This document shows, in pieces, positions 40,377 through 49,875 of a stretch of 64,000 bases of DNA; the stretch's first letter is position 1; every line of letters begins with the position of its first letter. The DNA lies in assembly GCA_035379945.1 (NCBI GenBank), contig DAOSWG010000007.1, positions 1-64,000 on the forward strand, written 5' to 3'. The position numbers were made by a program, and so were the translations under genes. This stretch comes from JAAYZB01 sp035379945. Lineage in GTDB: Bacteria > Bacillota_I > Bacilli_A > Izemoplasmatales > Hujiaoplasmataceae. The notes beneath the pieces are model-generated. The model was not told the origin of the DNA. It was given only the letters and a program-made list of their open reading frames with translations, and made no database searches.

Positions 40377-41309
40377 ATGGATTTTGTTAAAAAGGAAAAA
40401 CCTTACCTTACCGCCAACGATTTCTATCGGGCCAGATTCGGCCATAAAATCGCCAAAATCCCCCTTAACGGCGGCTTCACCTGTCCCAACCGGGACGGTA
40501 CGCTATCGTGGGACGGATGCATCTTTTGTTCGGAAAAAGGATCCGGTGATTTCGCCGGAGATCCCGGCGAAAGTCTCGGGGTCCAATACGCACGGAGCCT
40601 GGAAGTCTTGCATAAGAAATGGCCCGGTTGCCTGACGATACCTTACTTTCAAGCGAATACCAACACATACGCCCCGCTTTCGAGACTTAAAAAATTATAC
40701 GAAGAAGCCATAAACCTGTCAGACGAAGTCGTCGGACTGTCAATTGCGACAAGACCGGACGTATTACCGGACGATGTTGTCGAATATCTTGGTGAACTAA
40801 GGCAACGGACCTTCCTTACGGTGGAACTCGGTCTGCAGTCGATCCATGCGAGTACCGCCAGTTTCATCAACCGGCAGCATTCCTTGGAATCGTTCGTCGA
40901 TGCCGTCGCAAAGCTAAGAAAAAAGGACATCCATGTCATATGCCATATCATCAACGGCCTACCAGGCGAAACGCCTGACATGATGCTTGACACAATCCGT
41001 TTTCTGAACAAACAGGATATCCAGGGAATCAAGATCCACATGCTTTACGTGATGAAAAACACCAGGCTCGCCGACCTGTATGAAAAAGGCGAGATAACCA
41101 TGATGTCGCGCTCGGATTATATCGAAACAACAGCCGATCAGATCGAATTGTTGCGACCGGACATCATCATATACAGACTCACAGGCGACAGCCCGAGAAA
41201 AGAATTGGTGGCTCCCCTTTGGAGCCTGAAAAAATTCACGGTGACAAACGACATCGACAAACTGTTAAGAAAAAGACACAGCCATCAGGGAGCGAGATAC
41301 GAAGGATGA
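40377..41309 (+). CDS. mnmL: Radical SAM protein MnmL (YtqA, TIGR01212 type)
   Basis: The 310-residue radical-SAM protein has cluster cysteines in GGFTCPNRDG and GCIFC, and the family segments YFQANTNTYAPL, IATRPDVL, LTVELGLQSIH and HIINGLPGET. In B. subtilis YtqA (MnmL) acts with YtqB (MnmM) in making mnm5U34 at the tRNA wobble position in Gram-positives, which lack the MnmC route. Here the two genes overlap by ATGA, which supports that role. Confidence 0.88.
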   Translation: MDFVKKEKPYLTANDFYRARFGHKIAKIPLNGGFTCPNRDGTLSWDGCIFCSEKGSGDFAGDPGESLGVQYARSLEVLHKKWPGCLTIPYFQANTNTYAPLSRLKKLYEEAINLSDEVVGLSIATRPDVLPDDVVEYLGELRQRTFLTVELGLQSIHASTASFINRQHSLESFVDAVAKLRKKDIHVICHIINGLPGETPDMMLDTIRFLNKQDIQGIKIHMLYVMKNTRLADLYEKGEITMMSRSDYIETTADQIELLRPDIIIYRLTGDSPRKELVAPLWSLKKFTVTNDIDKLLRKRHSHQGARYEG

Positions 41310-41842
41310 TTACGGTGGCGAAATGGAGCCATGAATGGCTTCTAAAGGATAAACTATCCGGCAAGACTCTTGTGGACATGACGGCGGGAAAAGGGCAGGA
41401 TACTCTTTTTTTGGCTTCGCTCAGCCATGATGTCTATGCTTTCGACATCCAGGAAGAAGCCATTGCAGCCACAAGCGAATTGTTAAGGAAAAACCATGTC
41501 GACTGGGTGAAACTGATCAATGACGACCATGCGAAAATCGACGAATACATCAAAGTCCCAATACAAGGAGCGATCTATAATCTCGGATATTTGCCGGGAG
41601 GAAAGAAGAAAATCCGTACTACGGCGGAATCGACACTGATCTCGCTTGAAAAGTTACTAAAGATGTTATCGCCGGGCGGAATCGTCGTCATTGTCGTCTA
41701 TCAGAAACACGAAGGCAACGAAAGCCAGTTATTGTTGCGTTTCGTCGAAAGACTGCCGGGACAGACATATGATGTATCGAAACATTCCGTTTTAAACAAG
41801 GAACTCGCCCCATATATCATTGTCATCAACAAAGCGGAATAA
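41306..41842 (+). CDS. mnmM: tRNA (mnm5U34) methyltransferase MnmM (YtqB)
   Basis: The 178-residue class I methyltransferase has the SAM-binding TLVDMTAGKGQDTLFLASL at about 25-44, VYAFDIQEEA, GAIYNLGYLPGGKK (NLGYLPGG is characteristic of YtqB) and a C-terminal HSVLNKELAPYI. It transfers methyl to nm5U34 in tRNA. The start is the ATG at 41306 overlapping the mnmL stop; an in-frame extension upstream lies inside mnmL and is not used. Confidence 0.92.
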   Translation: MITVAKWSHEWLLKDKLSGKTLVDMTAGKGQDTLFLASLSHDVYAFDIQEEAIAATSELLRKNHVDWVKLINDDHAKIDEYIKVPIQGAIYNLGYLPGGKKKIRTTAESTLISLEKLLKMLSPGGIVVIVVYQKHEGNESQLLLRFVERLPGQTYDVSKHSVLNKELAPYIIVINKAE

Positions 41843-41872
41843 AAAAAGCCGATTGCGGCTTTTCTTTTTATC
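41841..41872 (+). terminator. Terminator after mnmM
   Basis: AAAAGCCG-ATTG-CGGCTTTTCTTTTTA. It lies between convergent genes and could also serve the LemA-like transcript. Confidence 0.75.
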
Positions 41873-41884
41873 TTGAAGCAAGTC

Positions 41885-42373
41885 TCACGACTCTTCCTTT
41901 TTTTCATGCAGATACAAATCCCACTTCTTGATTTTAAACAATCTGGCGTAGACATTGAAAGGAAACATCAAGATCTTGTGGTTGAAAATCAGAGCCTTGG
42001 TGTCATGAATCCGCCGCATCTCCTGTAGATTTTCATATGTCTCCATCGCATATTCGTTGTTTCCGGATTCTTTGTCTATCAGTTTGTATTCCTCGTCGAC
42101 CAGATCCAACAGTTCGATCTTTTCCTCGTGGGAGATGTTTTTAATGACTGTTTCGCGATAGTCTTTCAAAATACCCTCTGGGTCGATTTTGGAAAATAGA
42201 TTGATAGTCTTTCGCAGTTCGATATCAAATTTAGACTGGAACTTATAGACATCCTTGTACCCGGTTTTAAGAGATCTTATCATCAAAACATTTCCAGTGA
42301 CAAGGATAGCCAACGGTACGGTAATGACGATAATTATTTCGATTGTTTGTTTGATTGTGGCAAAAAACATCAT
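41885..42373 (-). CDS. LemA-like membrane protein
   Basis: The product is about 162 residues, with an N-terminal transmembrane helix (TIEIIIVITVPLAILVTGNVL) and a long helical soluble part. The end LQEMRRIHDTKALIFNHKIL and MFPFNVYARLF resemble the conserved C-terminal half of LemA proteins (N-H/YN-x-FP). Function of LemA proteins is not established. It starts directly at the metK stop, so it is coupled to that gene. Confidence 0.6.
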   Translation of the reverse strand: MMFFATIKQTIEIIIVITVPLAILVTGNVLMIRSLKTGYKDVYKFQSKFDIELRKTINLFSKIDPEGILKDYRETVIKNISHEEKIELLDLVDEEYKLIDKESGNNEYAMETYENLQEMRRIHDTKALIFNHKILMFPFNVYARLFKIKKWDLYLHEKKEES

Positions 42374-42375
42374 GA

Positions 42376-43542
42376 TCAACCTTCTTTTTCAAGCTTCTTG
42401 AGTGTCGGTATGAGATCAAGTTTTTCCCAAGGCAAATCCAGATCCGTACGTCCGAAATGGCCGTAGGCGGAAATTTGTTTGTAGATCGGTCGGCAAAGCT
42501 GGAAATAGTCGATGATCGCCCTTGGACGAAAATCAAAACACTTTTTGATGATTTCGATCAATTTTTCATCCGGCAGTTTGCCGGTATTGAAAGTGTTCAC
42601 ACCGATAGATGTCGGTTTGGCAACTCCGATTGCATAGGAAACCTGGATTTCAATCTCCTTTGCCAGTCCGGCCGCCACCACGTTTTTGGCGACATAACGG
42701 CAGGCATAAGCGGCGCTTCTGTCGACCTTGCTCGGATCTTTTCCCGAGAAAGCCCCACCGCCGTGATGCACGGCGCCCCCGTAAGTGTCGACGATGATCT
42801 TCCTTCCGGTAAGTCCGGAGTCGCCCGACGGTCCGCCGATGACGAAACGTCCGGTCGGATTCACGAGTATCTCGGTATCCTTATCGATGAGATTTTCGGG
42901 TATGACTTCACTGATGACATATTTTATCATGTCTTTTCTGATCGTATCCTGAGTGATTTCCGGAGCGTGCTGAGTGGAAACCAGAATCTTGTCGAATCTT
43001 ACTAAGTTGCCTTCGCTGTCGAATTCGCCAGTCACCTGGGTTTTGCCGTCCGGGCGCAGATAATGCAAGATGCCTGTCTTTCTGACTTCAGCGAGTCTTC
43101 TAGACAAGCGGTTCGCATACACATGGGTTATCGGCATGTATTCGTCGTTACCGTCAATAGCATAGCCGAACATCATTCCCTGGTCTCCGGCTCCCATCTC
43201 GTGGCTGACGCTTTCGTTGACACCTATCGCGATGTCTGGCGACTGACTGTTGATAGCGACCAACACAGCCAGATTTTCGGCGTCAAATCCGTATTTGCCG
43301 CGATCGTATCCGATACCGGCGACAGTCTCGCGCACTATTTTTTGGATATCGACATAAGTTGAAGTCGTGATTTCCCCGGCCACCAGCACGAGACCGGTTG
43401 TTACCAAGGTCTCGACGGCGACGCGACCGTTGGGATCATCGGCCAAAATGGCGTCTAGAATGGCGTCGCTGATTTGATCACATATTTTATCCGGATGTCC
43501 TTCGGTTACCGATTCGGAAGTAAAAAAACGATACATGGGCAT
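42376..43542 (-). CDS. metK: S-adenosylmethionine synthetase
   Basis: Makes SAM from methionine and ATP. The 388-residue product has the standard motifs: TEGHPDKICDQISDA, GAGDQGMMFGYA, the P-loop-like GGGAFSGKDPSKVDRSAAY and FVIGGPSGDSGLTGRKIIVD. It sits in a unit pgpA-like, HD protein, metK, lemA-like. No S-box or other SAM riboswitch is seen upstream. It supplies the cofactor for the methyltransferases in the window. Confidence 0.98.
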   Translation of the reverse strand: MPMYRFFTSESVTEGHPDKICDQISDAILDAILADDPNGRVAVETLVTTGLVLVAGEITTSTYVDIQKIVRETVAGIGYDRGKYGFDAENLAVLVAINSQSPDIAIGVNESVSHEMGAGDQGMMFGYAIDGNDEYMPITHVYANRLSRRLAEVRKTGILHYLRPDGKTQVTGEFDSEGNLVRFDKILVSTQHAPEITQDTIRKDMIKYVISEVIPENLIDKDTEILVNPTGRFVIGGPSGDSGLTGRKIIVDTYGGAVHHGGGAFSGKDPSKVDRSAAYACRYVAKNVVAAGLAKEIEIQVSYAIGVAKPTSIGVNTFNTGKLPDEKLIEIIKKCFDFRPRAIIDYFQLCRPIYKQISAYGHFGRTDLDLPWEKLDLIPTLKKLEKEG

Positions 43543-43548
43543 TATCTC

Positions 43549-45153
43549 CTATTCTTGGCAAAGCTTGTAGTAAAGCGATTCGAACTCATCTCCGTATTTC
43601 ACAAAACGATCGACGATCTGAGGATCGAAGTACGGGTAGAATTCCAGTTGCATCAAATCGATGGCCCGGGAATGTTTCATTTCCCGTTTGTAATTGCGCG
43701 GCTGGCGCAATATATCGTATATTTCGCATAACAGGATGACTTGGGATTCCCGGTTGTCCTGAATCGAATTCATGTCTCTGATAAAATCCTTGTCGGCCGT
43801 TTTCTCAAAATGAGCCCGGACAATGTCTTCGCCCTTCTTCTCTAACTGCAGCCGTTTGATGATCACGGATCCGATGATCGTTTTTTCCCTGATCTTCCGG
43901 TAGTCGTTCTCGTCCAAAACTTCCTTGTCGTCGTAATCGCTCACCGACAGATAACTTATCTTGTCGATATGGATAGTGGAAAAATCGAAAATCTCCTTGC
44001 ATAACTTGGGCGAATATCCGAGATAGTTGCCTAGTTTGCTGGCCATGTCGGCGATTCTTTTGGCGGCCTTCCGATTGATCTTTTCCTGATTCTCGTCAAC
44101 GCGTTGCTTGTAAACGCCAATGACATCAAAGACATCGGAAACAACGGCTTTGAAATCTTTCTCCATCGCCCTGCGTTTGACCAGCTCTTCTTTTCGTTTG
44201 GCATTCAGATCTTCCGATATCTTGGCAATGGAATACAAGGCGACCATGAAAACGGCAAGAACGATAGTTTTCAGGATGATGTCTGTGATTACAGGTCCTT
44301 TGATATAGTTCCATAGCGATACGATGTCTCCGGCATATTTGTATACCGGGTAGAGAATCGTCACATGTACAATCGTCATGGCGATAATCGCAACTTTGAA
44401 AATCGTACCGAGAAGCTTGGAATCCTGATAAAGCGACAAAACTACCAAAGCGAAATACACCAAGGAATATCCGGCCTGCGTGATGCTGAAATATGCTTCT
44501 TCGTCAATCGTTCCCAAGGTGACGCGCAGTTTGATATATACCGCCATCGCCATCAGAAAGACATAGAATCCCGATACATATTCCGCCAGTTGCTGCTTAT
44601 GGAAAGTTCTTGGTTCCTGCAAGATGATCTTGCGGATCGACTGGCTGGTGAAAAACATGATTATCCAGATCGTGAAGATTACGATCAGGTTGATCTTCAG
44701 ATTGACACCGGTCACGCCGATAAAAGTGAAAATCATGAACACGATATTGGTCAGCCAAATGATGTTGCGGATGACCATATTTTTACGATAAAGGACCGAA
44801 GTCTCATCTAAGATGTCGATACCGGCTTCGAAACTGAAACGGCTGATGAAAAACTGTTTCAATTTGGCGAAGAAAATACTCAATTTTCCTTTGCCTTCGA
44901 TTTCGTATTGTTTTATGTTTGTGCTGACTTTACGCTCATCAAACCGGTTTTTGAACGATGTGATGCGAAAAAAATCAAGAAACTTGTCTAGTTTGGTTTC
45001 TTTTTTGGGAGACTTCACCGGTGCGACGGAAGCCATGTATTCGTCGATTTTCGCCTGATTTTCCGGTTTGGTTTCCTTTTCGACATGTTTCTTTTTCGTT
45101 GCGCTGTCGTTTTTTCGGAAAAACTCGTCCAGGGCTTTTTCCCGCTTGTCCAT
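43549..45153 (-). CDS. Six-helix membrane protein with a degenerate HD-GYP domain
   Basis: The product is about 534 residues. A charged cytoplasmic N-terminus (about 1-140) precedes six membrane helices (for example NIIWLTNIVFMIFTFIGVTG, VITDIILKTIVLAVFMVALY). Residues about 345-530 follow the layout of HD-GYP c-di-GMP phosphodiesterases. But the metal-binding HD of the HDxGKI motif is now FSTIHIDKISYL, the HHE is AHFEK, and the GYP is gone. The end YPYFDPQIVDRFVKYG matches the family C-terminus. It is probably a non-catalytic sensor or scaffold. GGGGGGTGACGCG precedes the ATG at 45153. Confidence 0.7.
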   Translation of the reverse strand: MDKREKALDEFFRKNDSATKKKHVEKETKPENQAKIDEYMASVAPVKSPKKETKLDKFLDFFRITSFKNRFDERKVSTNIKQYEIEGKGKLSIFFAKLKQFFISRFSFEAGIDILDETSVLYRKNMVIRNIIWLTNIVFMIFTFIGVTGVNLKINLIVIFTIWIIMFFTSQSIRKIILQEPRTFHKQQLAEYVSGFYVFLMAMAVYIKLRVTLGTIDEEAYFSITQAGYSLVYFALVVLSLYQDSKLLGTIFKVAIIAMTIVHVTILYPVYKYAGDIVSLWNYIKGPVITDIILKTIVLAVFMVALYSIAKISEDLNAKRKEELVKRRAMEKDFKAVVSDVFDVIGVYKQRVDENQEKINRKAAKRIADMASKLGNYLGYSPKLCKEIFDFSTIHIDKISYLSVSDYDDKEVLDENDYRKIREKTIIGSVIIKRLQLEKKGEDIVRAHFEKTADKDFIRDMNSIQDNRESQVILLCEIYDILRQPRNYKREMKHSRAIDLMQLEFYPYFDPQIVDRFVKYGDEFESLYYKLCQE

Positions 45154-45185
45154 CGCGTCACCCCCCTTTTTCATTTTGTCCTTGC

Positions 45186-45746
45186 TTAAAACAGTTTGGG
45201 CTGCTCGACGATCGACGGATCCTTTCTGGCTTCAAGTTCGTTCTCGATCTGCGCCACCCTGGTCGATGCCGCCGCTGCGATGGCGCCGACGATGTCGTCT
45301 AGGAAAGTGTGGCAATGCCCTTTTTCCTTTTTTCCGGCATCATTCAACTTGCCGATGATTCCTGGCTTGTTGACGTCGATATCGCCGAAATTAGTCTTGC
45401 CGATGGTTCCGTAAAGACCTGCCAGTTCAAGACCGAACAATTCGTCGATTCCGAACATGCCGAGATCGGTTTCCAAAATCGACTGGATCGGGCCATTGAA
45501 AGCTTCCGCTTCGGTCAGTCTGTCGATTTCCGCCCCCAGCTGCAACAAATGGAAGACATCGCGCAAAGACAGAATCTTTTCGACCGATTCCAGGCATTCG
45601 TTGTAAGAAATCGCTGAATTCCATTTTGCTTGTTGCTTGTAGGCTATTTCTGCTATCTGCTCGATGCTTACTCCGCGTTCATGCAGCTTTTCGACATTCA
45701 TCAGGTACATTTCTTCCCGGGAAAACAAATTCTTCTGACGGTTCAT
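45186..45746 (-). CDS. Phosphatidylglycerophosphatase A family protein (YutG-like)
   Basis: The 186-residue product has LHERGVSIEQIAEIAYKQQ, DLGMFGIDELFGLELAGLYG, IGKTNFGDIDVNKPGIIG and FLDDIVGAIAAAASTRVA, matching PgpA/YutG proteins (PF04608) that dephosphorylate phosphatidylglycerophosphate. It lacks clear membrane helices, as do the soluble YutG-type members. First gene of the unit leading to metK; an extended -10 lies upstream. Confidence 0.82.
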   Translation of the reverse strand: MNRQKNLFSREEMYLMNVEKLHERGVSIEQIAEIAYKQQAKWNSAISYNECLESVEKILSLRDVFHLLQLGAEIDRLTEAEAFNGPIQSILETDLGMFGIDELFGLELAGLYGTIGKTNFGDIDVNKPGIIGKLNDAGKKEKGHCHTFLDDIVGAIAAAASTRVAQIENELEARKDPSIVEQPKLF

Positions 45747-45780
45747 AAGATCACCCCTGTCAATTATCCACTAACATATT

Positions 45781-45789
45781 ATTATATCA
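45781..45789 (-). promoter_or_regulatory. Extended -10 promoter of the pgpA-like/metK unit
   Basis: TGATATAAT on the minus strand, 35 bases before the start codon; -35 not recognised. Confidence 0.5.
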
Positions 45790-45821
45790 TATTTTTATGA
45801 AAACTATATGTATAGCGATTC

Positions 45822-46754
45822 CTATTCGAAAATCCGGCCCTTTTGGAAAAGATTGCGTCCCGTTCCGTTCATGAATGAAACGATATCGAGCGGATTCTTG
45901 CCTTCCGCCTGCACTTTTTCCAAAGAAACCGCTCCATCCAGGGTTTTTACAAACACTTCGTTCCCGCCTGACATGACAATTTCACCGGGTACGCCTTCGA
46001 CTTTTATGTCGTTTGCGATTTTCACTTCGATGATTTTGATTTTCTTTCCGTCTATGGTGGCATGGCACAACGGCTTCGGACGGAATGCCCGGACATGATC
46101 AAAGATTTCCTTCGATTTTCGTCCGAAATCGAGTTTTTCTTCTTCCGGACGGATAATCCCGGCGAATGTGACTTCCGACAAATCCTGTTCGGTGGGAACA
46201 ACATTTCCTGAAGCCAAACAAGGAATCGTCTCAAGCATCAGTTTTTGGGCTGCTAAACCCAATTTTTGCTCCAGAGAACCGAGATCGTCTTCCATAGTGA
46301 TCGCAACTTCTATTTTGGCAAGCATCGCTCCCGCATCCATTTTCTTTGTCATGTATATGATCGTAACGCCGGTTTTCTCGTCGCCGTTCATGATCGCCCT
46401 TTGCATCGGGGCGCCGCCTCTGTACTTGGGCAAAAGCGACCCGTGCGCATTGATCGATTTGTATTTCGGATAATAAAGCACCGATTCGGGAATCATCTGT
46501 CCGTAGGCGGCGACGACAAAAAGATCCGCTCCATAAGCCAGGATCGGTTGGAAATCTTCTTTGATTCTCTCCGGTTGGAAAACGGGAATGTTGTGAAGCA
46601 AGGCAACTTCCTTGACCGGAGACGGTTTCAGTGTTTTTTTACGTCCGAAAGGACGGTCCGGTTGCGTGACAACCAGGACTATCTCATATTCTTTGACGAG
46701 ACCTTCCAGAATCGGGACGGCGAATTCGCTCGTTCCCATGAAGACTATTTTCAT
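45822..46754 (-). CDS. fmt: Methionyl-tRNA formyltransferase
   Basis: Formylates initiator Met-tRNA with 10-formyl-THF. The 310-residue product has VFMGTSEFAVPILEGL at the N-terminus, the catalytic and folate-site AHGSLLPKYRGGAPMQRAI, and the C-terminal OB-like domain beginning near PKPLCHATIDGKKI. The start is the ATG at 46754 (AGAGGTG upstream); a frame three codons longer is unlikely. It follows priA closely, a common Gram-positive order. Confidence 0.97.
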   Translation of the reverse strand: MKIVFMGTSEFAVPILEGLVKEYEIVLVVTQPDRPFGRKKTLKPSPVKEVALLHNIPVFQPERIKEDFQPILAYGADLFVVAAYGQMIPESVLYYPKYKSINAHGSLLPKYRGGAPMQRAIMNGDEKTGVTIIYMTKKMDAGAMLAKIEVAITMEDDLGSLEQKLGLAAQKLMLETIPCLASGNVVPTEQDLSEVTFAGIIRPEEEKLDFGRKSKEIFDHVRAFRPKPLCHATIDGKKIKIIEVKIANDIKVEGVPGEIVMSGGNEVFVKTLDGAVSLEKVQAEGKNPLDIVSFMNGTGRNLFQKGRIFE

Positions 46755-46765
46755 GCTTGTCACCT

Positions 46766-49117
46766 CTATCCCAAAGCCGGATTGCGGTCAATCGCAATCC
46801 TGACAAGATCGTTTTCAAAATCATGACGTATCCTGTTAAGCAAATCGTTCATATGTTCCTCATGACGGTATTTCACGAGGATTTGGCAACTGTACTGATT
46901 CCTGATCTTAGGAATTGGCGGCAATGCCGGTCCCAATACGACGGTGTCTTCCGCCAGTTCAGACCGAAGCAACTTGACGACGGCTTGGGCGCTTATAAAC
47001 AGATCGCGCATCTTGGGCCCGGAGAATTTGATCTCCGCCAGAAAATAGAACGGTGAGTATTTGGCGATCCGGCGCAATTGCATCTCGTGGTTGTAAAACC
47101 CGTCGTAATCCTGATTGCGGGCATATCTGATCGCATAATGATCGGGATTGAAAGCCTGAATGATCACTTTTCCGGGTTCATCGCGTCTGCCGGCACGGCC
47201 GGCAACCTGGACGATAAGCTGGAAAGTCTTTTCCGGAGCCCGGAAATCGGGATGGTAAAGATTCCCGTCCGCCTGGATGATTCCGACCAGGGTCACTCTG
47301 GGAAAATCCAATCCTTTGGCTATCATCTGGGTACCGAGAAGGATGTCGCCTTTCTTTTCGAACGTGTATAACAGTTTTTCATGGGCGTTCTTCGTTCTGG
47401 TCGTATCGTTGTCCATCCGGACGATTTTCGCATTCGGGAATTTTTCCTGGACTTCCGCTTCGATTTTCTGGGTACCGGAACCGAAATACCGCAAATCTTC
47501 CGACTTGCAGTCAGGACAAACTTTCGGTATCGGCTCCTTGTGGTTGCAATAATGGCATTTCAAAGAATGGTCTGCCTCATGGTAAGTTAGCGAGATGTCG
47601 CATTCAGGACAAGTGAACACGTGGCCGCAATTCCGGCAGATGACAAAAGTCGAAAACCCGCGTCGGTTCAAAAGGAGAATCGTCTGCTCGCCTTTTTCCA
47701 GCCGTCTGGCAATCTCCGAAATCAACAGTTCGGAAAGTTGGCCGGAGTTTCCGTTTTTAAACTCCTGTTTCATATCGACTGTCGTTACATCGGGCAAACT
47801 GGAATTCATGGCACGGTGTTTTAACTCCAATAGTTCGTAATAACCCCGTTTGAACCGGGCATAAGAATCGATGTTCGGCGTAGCCGATCCCAAAAGAAGG
47901 GGAATATTGTATGTTTGAGCCCGTTTTTCCAGAATGTCGATGGCATAATATTTCGGGATGTCGTCCTGTTTATAGGATGACTCGTGGCATTCGTCCACGA
48001 CCAATAGGCCTATATTTCTGAAAGGAGCGAAGCACGCGCTTCTCGCGCCGATGACTATCTTGACTTCACCGCGCACGATTTTCCGCCATTCGTCGAATTT
48101 TTCTCCGAGCGATAAACCGGAATGCAAAATGGCGACTTTTTCCCCGAACTTCCCCTTGAAACGAGAAACCATCATCGGAGTAAGGGATATTTCCGGAACC
48201 AGAAAGATAACTTCTTTTCCTTTTGCGATCGTTTCTCCGATCGCTTTCAGATAAATCTCCGTTTTACCGGAAGATGTCACTCCGTGTAACAAAAGAACCT
48301 GAAAACTGTCATATTTTGACCTGATCTTTTCCATCACGACTTCTTGGTCTTTATTAAGAATCACGGTTTTATCGTTGACAGGCATCAGAGAAAACAAGTC
48401 GCGGTATTTTTCCCGGTATTCAAGCAAAATGATCCCTTTTTTGGCCAAACTTTCGACAACGGACATCGTTACGTTCAGTTTTTTTATCATTAAAGCGGCA
48501 TTGGCGGTCATGTTTTCCTTTTCTTGTAAGAATGCAATGACCGCATTCTGCTTTTCTGACTTCGTCACGGCGTTCTTCTGCAAGAGCATGGCGACTTTTT
48601 CCATCCGGAAAGACCCCTTTGATTTGACGACAAAGGTCGAAGTGATGACGCCTTCTTTTATCGCATTCTTCAATTCCGGATAACATTCCCTTTGTGAAGC
48701 ATTCAGGATTATCTCGTCCTGGGAGGCAAAAACCGGCACAAGTTTGTCAGGCAGTCTGTCCCTGTCTTTCACTCTGAGCTTGGTAGTGTATGTCATCCGC
48801 ATGGCCGATGGCAACATGGTTTCCAATATTCTTATCAATACGGTGGCGGTTTCCGATCTGATCTGTTTGGCAAGATCAATCAATTCGTCAGTCAGATACG
48901 ATTCCAGATCGACTAGGCTGTCGATCTCCTTGAGATCTTTGTCATAATCGCTCGATTCGGCGATTTCCAGACAATATCCCATCAGTTTGCGGTTATTGAA
49001 GGGGACGATGACCCGCATTCCGGTTTCAATGATTCCCGCAATTTGTGCCGGAATCAGGTAATCAAAAAGTTTATCGACGCTTTTGGCCGGCACATCGACC
49101 AATACCCGTGCAATCAC
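46766..49117 (-). CDS. priA: Primosomal replication helicase PriA
   Basis: Restarts stalled replication forks. The 783-residue product has an N-terminal 3'-end-binding domain (VLVDVPAKSVDKLFDYLIP), a winged helix, Walker A LHGVTSSGKTEIY, Walker B LLVDECHESSYKQ, eight zinc-binding cysteines in CRNCGHVFTCPECDISL and KCHYCNHK...VCPDCKSE, and motifs GTQMIAKGLDFP and QVAGRAGRRDEPG. The start is a GTG at 49117, six bases after AAAGGAGGTGG; the frame upstream of it runs through that site. Confidence 0.97.
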   Translation of the reverse strand: MIARVLVDVPAKSVDKLFDYLIPAQIAGIIETGMRVIVPFNNRKLMGYCLEIAESSDYDKDLKEIDSLVDLESYLTDELIDLAKQIRSETATVLIRILETMLPSAMRMTYTTKLRVKDRDRLPDKLVPVFASQDEIILNASQRECYPELKNAIKEGVITSTFVVKSKGSFRMEKVAMLLQKNAVTKSEKQNAVIAFLQEKENMTANAALMIKKLNVTMSVVESLAKKGIILLEYREKYRDLFSLMPVNDKTVILNKDQEVVMEKIRSKYDSFQVLLLHGVTSSGKTEIYLKAIGETIAKGKEVIFLVPEISLTPMMVSRFKGKFGEKVAILHSGLSLGEKFDEWRKIVRGEVKIVIGARSACFAPFRNIGLLVVDECHESSYKQDDIPKYYAIDILEKRAQTYNIPLLLGSATPNIDSYARFKRGYYELLELKHRAMNSSLPDVTTVDMKQEFKNGNSGQLSELLISEIARRLEKGEQTILLLNRRGFSTFVICRNCGHVFTCPECDISLTYHEADHSLKCHYCNHKEPIPKVCPDCKSEDLRYFGSGTQKIEAEVQEKFPNAKIVRMDNDTTRTKNAHEKLLYTFEKKGDILLGTQMIAKGLDFPRVTLVGIIQADGNLYHPDFRAPEKTFQLIVQVAGRAGRRDEPGKVIIQAFNPDHYAIRYARNQDYDGFYNHEMQLRRIAKYSPFYFLAEIKFSGPKMRDLFISAQAVVKLLRSELAEDTVVLGPALPPIPKIRNQYSCQILVKYRHEEHMNDLLNRIRHDFENDLVRIAIDRNPALG

Positions 49118-49144
49118 AGCCCCACCTCCTTTGTCCACAAATAG

Positions 49145-49153
49145 ATTATATCA
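49145..49153 (-). promoter_or_regulatory. Extended -10 promoter of priA-fmt
   Basis: TGATATAAT on the minus strand, about 28 bases before the GTG start. Confidence 0.5.
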
Positions 49154-49167
49154 TAATCTCAAACAAT

Positions 49168-49190
49168 AGAAAAGCGCCACAAGGCGCCTT
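49168..49190 (-). terminator. Terminator upstream of priA
   Basis: AAGGCGCC-TTGT-GGCGCTTTTC on the minus strand. It overlaps the stop of the preceding membrane-protein gene. Confidence 0.65.
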
Positions 49191-49875
49191 ATTCCTCTAT
49201 GACAAATCCCGGATTGTCCGTTAATTCAGCTTTGCCGTAAAAATCCCTGACCAGGGATTTGGCGACACTTAGAAGACACTTGTTCATCCGGTAACTCCTG
49301 TTGCCTTTTATCAGTCTGATTTCCAGATACCTGTCTTTACCGTTTCCGGATAATTCCAGATAACGGCCGTCGTCGCTTTTCAGACCGATGAAATGTTCGG
49401 TTTGGTTTTCCAGCATCCTGTCCATGTAACCCAAGACTTCATCTTGTGAAGCCGTGATACCGGAGTTGCTGGATATCGCCAGATCGAAAACCGGCGATTC
49501 CGCCGTTACTTTCATGACATTGGTATCGTTTTTTTCTTTTGAAAAGAAATCCGGTTTTTCCTGGGTTTGAGCTTTCCATAAAAGCAATTTCCCGTTTTGG
49601 CGGGCTATCAGGCACGTTTCGCCGGGATAAAGCGATTGCATGGCTTTCTTGCCAACCGGATACGTTTCCCTTTTTCCTGACAAATCCCTGATTGTAAGCT
49701 TGCAATCATCTTTGTCCTCGACAATGTTTTCAATATACACTTTTTCGAGATTGTTTTGTATGATGTTCCGTTTTTTGCGGTTTTTCGATGCAATGATGAT
49801 GGCGACTATTACGGCGGCTAAACTGAAAATAATCACTATTACGAGAACAATGAGGAAAATAGTCAATATTGGCAT
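49189..49875 (-). CDS. Single-helix membrane protein of unknown function
   Basis: The product is about 228 residues. One N-terminal transmembrane helix (FLIVLVIVIIFSLAAVIVAIII) is followed by a basic stretch (SKNRKKRN), so the rest is probably cytoplasmic. It has a beta-rich middle and a C-terminal part with FIGLKSDDGRYLEL and RYLEIRLIKGNRSY. I do not recognise the family. The start is the ATG at 49875, about 10 bases after AAGGAG. It is divergent from the RNase J gene. Confidence 0.7.
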   Translation of the reverse strand: MPILTIFLIVLVIVIIFSLAAVIVAIIIASKNRKKRNIIQNNLEKVYIENIVEDKDDCKLTIRDLSGKRETYPVGKKAMQSLYPGETCLIARQNGKLLLWKAQTQEKPDFFSKEKNDTNVMKVTAESPVFDLAISSNSGITASQDEVLGYMDRMLENQTEHFIGLKSDDGRYLELSGNGKDRYLEIRLIKGNRSYRMNKCLLSVAKSLVRDFYGKAELTDNPGFVIEE

